Below, piece after piece: positions 1 through 5,712 of a stretch of 5,725 nucleotides of DNA (positions within the stretch are counted from its first letter, which is position 1; the number at the start of each line of letters is the position of its first letter). The notes beneath the pieces were generated by a model. It worked only from the letters and a program-made list of their open reading frames with translations, made no database searches and was not told where the DNA came from. Both the position numbers and the translations under genes were made by a program. This stretch comes from Bacteroidota bacterium (GTDB lineage: Bacteria > Bacteroidota > Bacteroidia > Chitinophagales > UBA2359): positions 1 to 5,725 of the forward strand of contig JAHDGP010000308.1 in NCBI GenBank assembly GCA_020627525.1, in the 5' to 3' direction.

Positions 1-532
1 CAAACACTAATTCTCCAAATTCAACCAAACTTTCAACAGAAACAATTCTGGCACCTTCCACAATATCATTATACAAAACATCTAAATGAATCACTTCTCC
101 CGGAGCAACCGAATAAAAATCTTCCGTCGCATCTACATTGCCCGATCCACCACAGTTTGCACTAATACACTCAAAAGCCCCATCAAGGTTCTGATAACAT
201 TCAGGCTCCACTGAATCTATTACCATCAATTCATAATAGTTTTCAAGAAAAGGACCAATTTGATAAGTACCTGTTGTTATTCCAGAAAGAACAACTTCCC
301 CATTAAAAGCAATATCATAAGTACTCGAACCAATTAAATCTATTGCAATACTATAAGTACAATCATCATTACAAGTTATTTCATGCACTACTTCAATGTC
401 ACAAATACTTCCTTGATAGCTGTTTGAAGCAGCAATATCATTCTTCAAAAAAAAGAAAGAAACAATAGTAAAAACAGTAGCAATCAATAGTTGCTTGAGC
501 ACATTAAATCTGTTTATTTGGTTTATTATCAT
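1..532 (-). CDS. Exported Ig-like repeat surface protein, N-terminal part (runs off left edge)
   Basis: Reading the minus strand from an ATG at 532-530 gives 177 uninterrupted codons to the window edge, so the C-terminus is missing. The protein starts with a short polar/basic stretch and a hydrophobic core at about residues 14-29 (LLIATVFTIVSFFFL), followed by NDIAAS. This is a plausible Sec signal peptide with cleavage near residues 35-36. The mature part is acidic and beta-rich, with Cys at 44, 54, 58, 112, 122 and 127, which could form disulfides outside the cytoplasm. Residues 44-127 look like one Ig-like module. From about residue 133 a second module starts with the pattern DATEDFYSVAPGE..HLDVLYND, which resembles the start of bacterial Ig/cadherin-like repeats (Big_9-like, 'A.DD.Y.V..G....dVL.ND'). 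Large proteins of this sort in Bacteroidota are often adhesins or type IX secretion cargo, but the C-terminal sorting domain that would show this lies outside the window. Substrate and function are unknown. The reading frame and export are well supported; the Ig assignment is by pattern only. Confidence 0.82.
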   Translation of the reverse strand, partial: MIINQINRFNVLKQLLIATVFTIVSFFFLKNDIAASNSYQGSICDIEVVHEITCNDDCTYSIAIDLIGSSTYDIAFNGEVVLSGITTGTYQIGPFLENYYELMVIDSVEPECYQNLDGAFECISANCGGSGNVDATEDFYSVAPGEVIHLDVLYNDIVEGARIVSVESLVEFGELVF

Positions 533-566
533 TGGAGCTCTTTTACACTTATGGTTAGATATGTCA

Positions 567-598
567 CAAATGTCAATCATTATGGTTGGCTAAACAAA
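567..598 (-). promoter_or_regulatory. Possible Bacteroidota-type promoter for the minus-strand surface protein
   Basis: On the minus strand, TTTG (598-595) is followed after 20 bases by GACATTTG (574-567). The second box matches the Bacteroidota -7 consensus TAnnTTTG at five of six defined positions. Transcription would start near 560, leaving a leader of about 28 nt before the ATG at 532. This is a consensus match in AT-rich DNA, so chance is a real alternative. Confidence 0.35.
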
Positions 599-616
599 TA
601 CAATTTTGTAATATTG
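586..616 (+). promoter_or_regulatory. Possible Bacteroidota-type promoter for the 480-residue protein gene
   Basis: TTG at 586-588 is followed after 20 bases by TAATATTG (609-616), which matches TAnnTTTG at five of six defined positions. Transcription from here would leave a leader of about 100 nt before the start at 722. A weaker alternative nearer the gene is TTTG at 662-665 with TAAAATTT at 683-690 (17-base spacer, only four of six). The -33 box lies close to that of the divergent minus-strand candidate, so the two could compete if both are real. Confidence 0.3.
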
Positions 617-721
617 TACAGATAAATTTCAGTAACAAAAAACTCAAACAAAATACAAGTGTTTGATAATCATATTTTTATCTAAAATTTAAAAAAACAA
701 TTGTACAAGACCAGGTAATTA

Positions 722-2164
722 ATGAACAAAAAAAACACTAGTTTTGAAAATAAGTTGACGCATATTTTGCAAGCTCTTAACAAAGTTGAAATCAATCAAT
801 TTCAAAAATATGTTGCCTCACCATTTTTTAATGAGAATGAATTGGTTGGTAGATTGTTGGAATTTTACCTACCATATATTAAAAAAGATGTACCAATAAT
901 GAAAGGCAAAGAGGCTATTTGGTCCTTTGTTTTTCAAAATACTGCCTATAATGACATAAAATTTAGAAGGCTTAACTCTGATTTATTGAAACTACTTGAA
1001 GGATATTTATCTTACAAAGAATTTGCAGAAAATGAAATAGTCGCTCAATTGAACCTGATAAAAACTGTTCATAAAAGAGGTTTAGATAAATTACAAAAAT
1101 CAAGTTTTAAGCAAGCAAAGCAAATCCAGAAAAAACATCCATACAGAAATGGTGCATTTTATCAAAATGAATATTTGTTAGAATTGGAATATGCGCAAAT
1201 TGCTAATGCGCAGTTTCAAAGGAATGAACAAATAAACCTGGGAAAGATTGCTGACAACCTAGACTATTTCTACATCAGTGAAAAACTGAAGTATTATTGC
1301 GAATTGATAAATTCAAAAGGGGTTTTTGCTATTGATTATGAAATGTTGTTTAGCAATGAGATACTAAAACACCTGGAAAAACACTCTTATCAAGACATTC
1401 CTGTTATTGGGATTTATCATAAAATATTTCTCTCTCTAACAGAACCAGATAAAGTGGAACATTATAGAGAATTGTGTGAATTGTTAAACATTCATTCTAA
1501 TAAATTTCCATTAGAGGAGGCTCGTATGATGTATGGCTTTGCTCAAAATTATTGCATTAAAAAAATCAATAAAGGAAACGCTGATTACCTAATCGAGTTA
1601 TTTGATCTCTATAAAGCCGTTTTGGAAAAGAAAGTCATATTTGTAAACAAAACGTTATCACCCTGGGATTACAAAAATATTGTAACCGTTGGGATAAGGG
1701 TAAAAGAGTTTGCCTGGGTTGAGAAATTCATAAATCATTATAAAAATATTTTACCGAAAGACTTTAAAGAAAATGCTTATGCTTTTAATTTAAGCAAATT
1801 GTATTTCTCAAAAAAAGAGTTTGGAAAGGTTATACGCCTACTGCAATCCATAGAATACCAAGATATTTTTTATATGCTGGATAGTAAGGCTACCTTGATA
1901 AAGTCTTTCTATGAACTGAAAGAATTTGAGACATTGCGAAGACTTTTAGACAGTTTTAAAATTTTATTAACACGAAAAAAGGTAATAGCAGAGCAGTATA
2001 GAGTTAATTATTTAAATTTGATAAAACATACACACAAACTAATAAATTTCAGGTTTGGAAAAGAAAAAAAACTGGCTCAGCTCCAAGCGGAAATCAAAAC
2101 AGATCCCAATGTTGCTGATTTGGGCTGGTTAAAAGAAAAAATCGAAGAATTGATTGATGAATGA
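722..2164 (+). CDS. Uncharacterised cytoplasmic alpha-helical (TPR-like) protein
   Basis: This is a 480-residue protein with no signal peptide or membrane segment, rich in Lys, Glu, Leu, Tyr and Phe. The N-terminal 50 residues contain a helix and the sequence VASPFFNENE (31-40). I associate this 'F..y..SPyFN.n..l..L' pattern with a lineage-specific Bacteroidota family that often occurs as several paralogues per genome; I recall no assigned function. The rest is predicted almost wholly helical. Residues about 352-413 (AFNLSKLYFSKKEFGKVIRLL through FYELKEFETLRRLLDSF) look like two degenerate TPR-type helical hairpins, which suggests a protein-binding scaffold. No catalytic motif is visible. The start at 722 is the first residue of the ORF and has an A/T-rich leader with no Shine-Dalgarno sequence, as expected in this phylum. 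The gene appears monocistronic: a divergent gene lies upstream and a hairpin terminator follows 25 bp after the stop. It is certain as a coding region and unknown as to job. Confidence 0.9.
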   Translation: MNKKNTSFENKLTHILQALNKVEINQFQKYVASPFFNENELVGRLLEFYLPYIKKDVPIMKGKEAIWSFVFQNTAYNDIKFRRLNSDLLKLLEGYLSYKEFAENEIVAQLNLIKTVHKRGLDKLQKSSFKQAKQIQKKHPYRNGAFYQNEYLLELEYAQIANAQFQRNEQINLGKIADNLDYFYISEKLKYYCELINSKGVFAIDYEMLFSNEILKHLEKHSYQDIPVIGIYHKIFLSLTEPDKVEHYRELCELLNIHSNKFPLEEARMMYGFAQNYCIKKINKGNADYLIELFDLYKAVLEKKVIFVNKTLSPWDYKNIVTVGIRVKEFAWVEKFINHYKNILPKDFKENAYAFNLSKLYFSKKEFGKVIRLLQSIEYQDIFYMLDSKATLIKSFYELKEFETLRRLLDSFKILLTRKKVIAEQYRVNYLNLIKHTHKLINFRFGKEKKLAQLQAEIKTDPNVADLGWLKEKIEELIDE

Positions 2165-2189
2165 CAAAAAGGAAAAACTCCATAATTTA

Positions 2190-2229
2190 TGAAAGGTGAA
2201 TAATTTGCAATTATTCATCTTTCATTTTT
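2190..2229 (+). terminator. Long AT-rich hairpin terminator after the 480-residue protein gene
   Basis: A 16-bp inverted repeat has arms at 2190-2205 and 2209-2224 around a 3-base TGC loop. All pairs are Watson-Crick except one G-U at 2196/2218. Five T follow at 2225-2229. It begins 25 bp after the stop at 2164 and should end that transcript before tatD. The stem is long but low in G+C, so efficiency may be moderate. The opposite strand lacks a T-run, so it would act in the plus direction only. Confidence 0.65.
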
Positions 2230-2285
2230 CATTAATCTGTATCTTTTTATAAAAATTTGAATTAAACATATAATAGTAAGAATAA

Positions 2286-3053
2286 ATGTTCATTGACACA
2301 CATACACACTTATTTTCCGATCAATTTAAGGAAGACGTAGACGAGGTGATAGAAAAAGCCATTAGTAGAGGGGTAAAGCGTTTTTACCTTCCAAATGTCG
2401 ATACAAATTCTGTAGAAAGAATGAATTATCTAGCTGATCGTTATCCCGATAACTGTTTTCCAATGATTGGTTTACACCCTTGTTCGGTTAAAGAAAATTT
2501 TGAAGAAGAATTGAAAATTTTAAAGAAAGAGTTAGACAGCGAGCGGACTTTCTTTGGAATTGGTGAAATTGGGCTTGATTACCATTGGGATTTAACCTTT
2601 AAAGATCAACAAAAAGAAGCGCTAAAAGTGCAGATTCAATGGGCAAAAGAAACAAAATTGCCTATCATTTTGCATACTAGAGAATCATTCGATGATACTT
2701 TAGAAATAGTACAATCTTTGAATGATGAGAATTTATCAGGTATTTTTCACTGTTTTACGGGTTCTGTTGAAGAAGCAAATAAAGTTTTTGAATTGGAAAA
2801 TTTTTATGTAGGAATTGGCGGAGTGATCACTTTTAAAAACTCAGGATTAGATAAAATCGTTGCTCAATTACCTATGGATAAAGTACTGTTGGAGACGGAT
2901 TCTCCCTATTTGGCACCAACGCCATATAGAGGGAAACGGAACGAAAGTACATACATTCCAGAGATAGCAGCTAAAGTCGCTGAAGCGCAAAATTTGACGC
3001 TAGAAATGGTTGCAAAAACAACTAGCGAAAATGCGTTAAAACTTTTTGGCTAG
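2286..3053 (+). CDS. tatD: TatD-family metal-dependent hydrolase (putative DNase)
   Basis: The protein has 255 residues, the normal full length for the TatD family of amidohydrolase-fold (TIM barrel) enzymes. The expected metal ligands are all present in order: H6 and H8 in DTHTHL near the N-terminus, E94 in GIGEIGLDY (91-99), H130 in ILHTRES, H155 in FHCFTGS, and D205 in LLETDSPYLAP (201-211). Characterised family members are divalent-metal 3'-5' exonucleases or DNases acting in the cytoplasm, linked to DNA repair and quality control. The name comes from the E. coli tat operon and does not imply a role in Tat export. The start is firm because the MFIDTHTHL opening is the family N-terminus. 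The leader is A/T-rich without Shine-Dalgarno sequence, and no convincing promoter boxes were found in the 60 bp upstream. The gene stands alone between a terminator and a 172-bp spacer. Family assignment is very secure; the precise physiological substrate is not. Confidence 0.95.
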   Translation: MFIDTHTHLFSDQFKEDVDEVIEKAISRGVKRFYLPNVDTNSVERMNYLADRYPDNCFPMIGLHPCSVKENFEEELKILKKELDSERTFFGIGEIGLDYHWDLTFKDQQKEALKVQIQWAKETKLPIILHTRESFDDTLEIVQSLNDENLSGIFHCFTGSVEEANKVFELENFYVGIGGVITFKNSGLDKIVAQLPMDKVLLETDSPYLAPTPYRGKRNESTYIPEIAAKVAEAQNLTLEMVAKTTSENALKLFG

Positions 3054-3111
3054 ATAATTGATTAATGAATATTAAGCTATCGGAAAAATCACGAAAATTA
3101 TATAAAATTAG

Positions 3112-3138
3112 ACTTTGACACTATTGTGACATCAAAGT
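3112..3138. repeat. Imperfect palindrome with internal TGACA direct repeats, upstream of tRNA-Ser
   Basis: Arms ACTTTGA (3112-3118) and TCAAAGT (3132-3138) form a 7-bp inverted repeat around 13 bases. Inside and overlapping it, TGACA occurs twice in the same direction (3116-3120 and 3127-3131), 11 bp apart or about one helical turn. The stem is followed by no T-run, so it is unlikely to be a terminator for tatD. It could be a protein-binding site in the spacer that precedes the tRNA and exb operon. A similar TTGACA/TTGTGACAT arrangement occurs on the minus strand around 563-577. No function is proven by sequence alone. Confidence 0.35.
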
Positions 3139-3225
3139 GCTGGCTATTAGGTTCTTTTATGGGCAAATAATTTCAGTTTAATTAACAAATTTTCGTTTTT
3201 TTTGTGCATATTGGCTTAAATTTTA

Positions 3226-3313
3226 GGAGAGTTGGCCGAGTGGTCGAAGGCGCACGCTTGGAAAGCGTGTAAACCCCACAAGGGTTTCAAGGGTTCGAAT
3301 CCCTTACTCTCCG
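3226..3313 (+). tRNA. tRNA-Ser (anticodon GGA)
   Basis: The 88-nt gene folds as a class II cloverleaf. The acceptor stem pairs GGAGAGT (3226-3232) with ACTCTCC (3306-3312), and the discriminator is G3313. The anticodon stem pairs CACGC (3253-3257) with GCGTG (3265-3269) around the loop TTGGAAA, giving anticodon GGA at 3260-3262, which reads UCC and UCU. The long variable arm pairs AAACCC with GGGTTT, the hallmark of serine tRNAs. The T arm pairs AAGGG with CCCTT around TTCGAAT. CCA is not encoded (the next bases are CTA), so it must be added after transcription. The gene ends only 42 bp before exbB with no terminator between them. Confidence 0.97.
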
Positions 3314-3355
3314 CTAAAATAAATTAATTATTAAACGTAAACTAAACCTTTTCTA

Positions 3356-4093
3356 ATGAAAAAAATTTTAGTTCTATTATTGGTATTTGGGTTCGCAATG
3401 CTGTCATCAGATATGTGTTCCTCACTCTTTGCACAAGGGGCAGAGGCCGATTCTGTTCAAGGGATTGAGTTATTAAAAAAATACTTTATCGATGGTGGAT
3501 GGCAATTTATGACACTGGTTCTAATTTGCCTCATTCTAGGTCTGGCTATTGCAATTGAAAGAATTATTTCGTTGAATTTAGCTACTACAAACACAAACAA
3601 ATTATTGAGAAAGGTCTCTTCCAAATTGGATGAAGGAGATTTAGACGGTGCTCAACAAGTTTGTAAAGCAACAAGAGGACCTGTTGCAAATATTTTCTAT
3701 CAAGGATTAGAGAAAATGGAAGACGGTATTGATGTTGCAGAAAAATCAATCGTTGCTCAAGGCTCTGTTCAAATGGGTAGATTAGAAAAAGGACTTCCTT
3801 GGTTAAGTCTATTTATTGCTCTAGCACCAATGCTTGGTTTCATGGGTACGGTAATCGGTATGATTGGCGCCTTCGATGCGATTGAAGCAGCTGGTGATAT
3901 CCAACCTTCTTTGGTTGCAGGTGGTATTAAGGTGGCACTTTTAACAACGGTATTCGGTTTGATTGTAGCGATCATTCTTCAAATCTTTTATAATTATATT
4001 ACTGCAAAAATCGATTCTATTGTAAATGGAATGGAAGATGCATCAATCAGCTTAATTGATTTGTTAGCTCGCTACAAAAAAGCAAGATCATAA
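3356..4093 (+). CDS. exbB: MotA/TolQ/ExbB-family proton channel subunit
   Basis: The protein has 245 residues. ExbB forms the inner-membrane oligomer that, with ExbD, uses proton-motive force to drive TonB-dependent transport across the outer membrane. An N-terminal hydrophobic segment (about 4-17, then SSLFAQG at 22-28) looks like a signal peptide or extra membrane anchor. The family core follows: helix 1 at about 52-72 ending in the conserved IERI (67-70), a cytoplasmic loop at 73-145, helix 2 at about 147-172 with the signature AP.LG..GTV.GMI.AF (157-173, including T165), and helix 3 at about 192-215 with ALLTTVFGL (194-202, T197/T198). These Thr/Gly positions line the channel in characterised homologues. 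ExbB is favoured over TolQ or MotA because two ExbD genes follow and no tolA or tolB is seen. The start at 3356 has no Shine-Dalgarno sequence. The gene opens a four-gene operon ending at the terminator near 5680. Confidence 0.93.
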   Translation: MKKILVLLLVFGFAMLSSDMCSSLFAQGAEADSVQGIELLKKYFIDGGWQFMTLVLICLILGLAIAIERIISLNLATTNTNKLLRKVSSKLDEGDLDGAQQVCKATRGPVANIFYQGLEKMEDGIDVAEKSIVAQGSVQMGRLEKGLPWLSLFIALAPMLGFMGTVIGMIGAFDAIEAAGDIQPSLVAGGIKVALLTTVFGLIVAIILQIFYNYITAKIDSIVNGMEDASISLIDLLARYKKARS

Positions 4094-4142
4094 TATATAC
4101 AACATTTTATTTCAAACATTTTAAAAAATTAAAATTTATATT

Positions 4143-4487
4143 ATGGAAGAATTTGTTGTAAATTACGGTATAACAGGCGCATTGATTCTGATAGCAATTG
4201 CTGCTGCAATAGCAGTATTGTTTGGATTACTTCAAAGTATATTTAATCCAAAACAAGCAGTAAAATCATTGGTAGGTATTGCTATTTTGGCAGCGGTTAT
4301 TTTTGGTGTTTATTCTATAGCACCAGCTGAAATAACTGATACATTTAAAGGATCAAAATACGCTGAACTTGGAGTTACTCCAGCAGTTATGAAGTATACT
4401 TATACTGCTATTATTGTATCGTTGATTTTGATTGCTATTGCTTTTGTTTCTTGGGTTGTTTTGGAACTCGTTAATCTGGTTAGATAA
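4143..4487 (+). CDS. Small three-helix membrane protein between exbB and exbD
   Basis: This 114-residue hydrophobic protein has no family I can name. Three membrane helices are predicted by eye at about 10-32, 42-60 and 87-109. A positively charged turn (NPKQAVKS, 35-42) follows helix 1, and a polar loop (EITDTFKGSKYAELG, 63-77) separates helices 2 and 3. By the positive-inside rule the first loop is probably cytoplasmic and the 61-86 loop periplasmic. Acidic residues inside the predicted helices are absent or marginal, so it lacks the obvious proton-carrying Asp seen in ExbD. It starts 49 bp after exbB and ends 60 bp before exbD1, all on one strand. From memory, Bacteroidota exb operons commonly contain a hypothetical gene at this point. 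I infer an accessory or assembly subunit of the ExbB-ExbD complex. The coding region is secure; the role is inference from position. Confidence 0.88.
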   Translation: MEEFVVNYGITGALILIAIAAAIAVLFGLLQSIFNPKQAVKSLVGIAILAAVIFGVYSIAPAEITDTFKGSKYAELGVTPAVMKYTYTAIIVSLILIAIAFVSWVVLELVNLVR

Positions 4488-4547
4488 ATTTATTTTTCAA
4501 TAATTGAAATTTTAAATTTTATCTATTAATCTAAAAAGAATATAAAA

Positions 4548-5105
4548 ATGGGACGAAGTAAAGAACGAGAAATACCCGAAATAAACGCCAGTTCGATGGC
4601 GGATATAGCATTTTTACTATTGATCTTTTTCTTGGTGACGACCACAATGGATATTGATAAAGGTATCATTGTGACATTGCCACCATACGTACCAGATCAA
4701 GAACAATTGGATGTTAAATTGAACCAACGTAATGTATTGGAGATTTTGGTAAATGCCAAAGATCAATTATTGGTTGAAGGCGAATTGATGGATATTGCTG
4801 AATTGAAAGATATATGCATCAAACACGTTGATAACAATAAAGTAGATCCTGATTTTTCTGACTCACCAGATGAAGCGGTTGTTTCGTTGCAAAACGATAA
4901 AGGAACAAGCTACAATAGATACATTGAGGTGTATAATGAGATCAGAGCTGGATACAATACATTGAGAGATCAGAAATGTCGTAGAGACTATGGAATTCCC
5001 TTTGCACAAGCTGATACAGCGCAGCAAAGAACCATTAGAAAGTATTATCCTTTGAGATTATCAGAGGCTGATCCTACGGACTTTTCTAACAAAGAAGGAA
5101 GCTAA
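4548..5105 (+). CDS. exbD: ExbD-family biopolymer transport protein, long form (ExbD1)
   Basis: The 185-residue protein has the ExbD layout: a short charged cytoplasmic N-terminus (1-16), one membrane helix (about 18-34, SMADIAFLLLIFFLVTT) with the conserved proton-carrying Asp at D19, and a periplasmic domain. The family's usual globular part covers about 55-97 (VLEILVNAKDQLLVEGELMDIAELKDI). ExbD proteins are usually near 140 residues. Here there is an insertion/extension from about 98 onward that includes AVVSLQNDKGTSYNRYIEVYNEI (110-132), an amphipathic helical stretch and a charged tail. I recall a similar extension in one of the two ExbDs of other Bacteroidota. C90 and C144 lie in the periplasmic part and could form a disulfide. 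ExbD partners with the ExbB encoded upstream. The start is fixed by the MGRSKEREIPEINASS opening, and the leader AAAGAATATAAAA lacks a Shine-Dalgarno sequence. Confidence 0.92.
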   Translation: MGRSKEREIPEINASSMADIAFLLLIFFLVTTTMDIDKGIIVTLPPYVPDQEQLDVKLNQRNVLEILVNAKDQLLVEGELMDIAELKDICIKHVDNNKVDPDFSDSPDEAVVSLQNDKGTSYNRYIEVYNEIRAGYNTLRDQKCRRDYGIPFAQADTAQQRTIRKYYPLRLSEADPTDFSNKEGS

Positions 5106-5146
5106 TTGCTTTGTAGAATATTTTATTAAAAGAAAAATGATCAATT

Positions 5147-5617
5147 ATGTTTAGAGGTAAAGGCGGAAAAAAGACCCCAAAAATTTCTACGGCTTCATTG
5201 CCAGACATCGTTTTCATGCTTTTATTCTTCTTTATGGTGGCAACCGTAATGAGGGAATCAGAGCAAATGGTTGGTGTAAAATATCCTAAAGCAACAGAGC
5301 TTCAAAAGCTTGAGAAAAAATCTTTGGTTAGTTATATTTATGTTGGTCCGCCAGTAGGTAACCACCGTGAAAAGTATGGCTCTGCTCCAAGGATTCAACT
5401 TAACGATGTTATTGCCGATGATGTGAAAGAAATTAGAACATTTATACAAAATGAAAGAGCTGCTAAACCAGAAAAGCTTCAGAATAAAATGACGACTTCT
5501 TTAAAAGTTGATCAGGATACGAAGATGGGTATTGTTACAGATATCAAGAAGGAGCTTAGAAAGGTAGGTGCTTTGAAGATTAATTATTCTGCTGCTCAAA
5601 GAGTAGGCAGTTTATAA
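5147..5617 (+). CDS. exbD: Second ExbD-family biopolymer transport protein (ExbD2)
   Basis: The 156-residue protein has a basic glycine/lysine-rich N-terminus (FRGKGGKKTPKI), then the membrane helix SLPDIVFMLLFFFMVATV (about 17-34) with the conserved Asp at D20. A periplasmic domain follows, ending in a segment at about 117-148 (SLKVDQDTKMGIVTDIKKEL) that matches the ExbD pattern of a strand plus the 'V.....v...l.k.g' helix. It differs strongly from ExbD1 outside the membrane helix, so the two are old paralogues, not a recent duplication. Both can in principle work with the same ExbB ring, perhaps in one mixed complex. It begins 41 bp after exbD1, is the last gene of the operon, and is followed 25 bp later by a strong terminator. 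An ATG ten bases upstream (5137) is in another frame and stops after five codons, so 5147 is the start. Confidence 0.92.
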   Translation: MFRGKGGKKTPKISTASLPDIVFMLLFFFMVATVMRESEQMVGVKYPKATELQKLEKKSLVSYIYVGPPVGNHREKYGSAPRIQLNDVIADDVKEIRTFIQNERAAKPEKLQNKMTTSLKVDQDTKMGIVTDIKKELRKVGALKINYSAAQRVGSL

Positions 5618-5642
5618 AGGTAATCTCTATTTAAACCAATTT

Positions 5643-5683
5643 AACCCCCAAATCGCTTCGCGATTTGGGGGTTTCTATTTTTT
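5643..5683 (+). terminator. Rho-independent terminator of the exb operon
   Basis: A perfect 14-bp stem has arms at 5643-5656 and 5660-5673 with a CCCCC/GGGGG core and a TTC loop. It is followed by a T-rich tail ending in six T at 5678-5683. It lies 25 bp after the exbD2 stop and is the strongest terminator in the window. Its last T residues also form the start of the adjoining repeat. Confidence 0.93.
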
Positions 5684-5712
5684 AGACCTAGGAGGTTTTT
5701 AGACCTACGAGG
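5679..5712. repeat. Tandem 17-nt direct repeat, two copies
   Basis: Unit 1 (5679-5695, TTTTTAGACCTAGGAGG) and unit 2 (5696-5712, TTTTTAGACCTACGAGG) are directly adjacent and differ only at 5691 (G) versus 5708 (C). The array touches the exb terminator. Sequences of the AGACCT..GAGGTTTT kind are, from memory, common in Bacteroidota intergenic regions, where they form dispersed repeats. Confidence 0.8.

Noticed and set aside
2258..2276. TTGAATTAAACATATAATAG as a sigma-70-like promoter before tatD
   Set aside because: The distance between the TTG and TATAAT is only about 10 bases, too short for a promoter, and TATAAT-like words are common in this AT-rich DNA.
3112..3138. Terminator for tatD
   Set aside because: The 7-bp stem with a 13-base loop has no following T-run and starts 59 bp after the stop, so it is better described as a palindromic site of unknown use. 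I found no convincing tatD terminator in 3054-3225.
3217..3224. TAAATTTT as a -7 promoter box for tRNA-Ser
   Set aside because: It matches the consensus at five of six positions but ends two bases before the mature tRNA, so transcription would begin inside the tRNA. The spacing to any TTTG is also wrong.
3769..3975. 68-codon open frame on the minus strand inside exbB
   Set aside because: It lies wholly antisense to strongly conserved ExbB helices 2-3. Its proline/isoleucine-rich translation is the usual shadow of a Gly/Ala-rich membrane segment, and it has no leader of its own.
5137..5154. Five-codon ORF (MINYV) overlapping the exbD2 start
   Set aside because: It could be imagined as a translational coupler, but an ATG in an A/T-rich spacer that meets a stop after five codons is expected by chance, and no ribosome-binding signal supports it.
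5258..5449. 63-codon open frame on the minus strand inside exbD2
   Set aside because: It is antisense to the conserved ExbD2 frame, with low-complexity content and no family resemblance.
3356..5617. Flagellar MotAB or Tol-Pal system
   Set aside because: No MotB-type OmpA-like peptidoglycan domain and no tolA, tolB or pal gene is present. Two ExbD-type genes with short N-termini fit the TonB-energising ExbBD system better.
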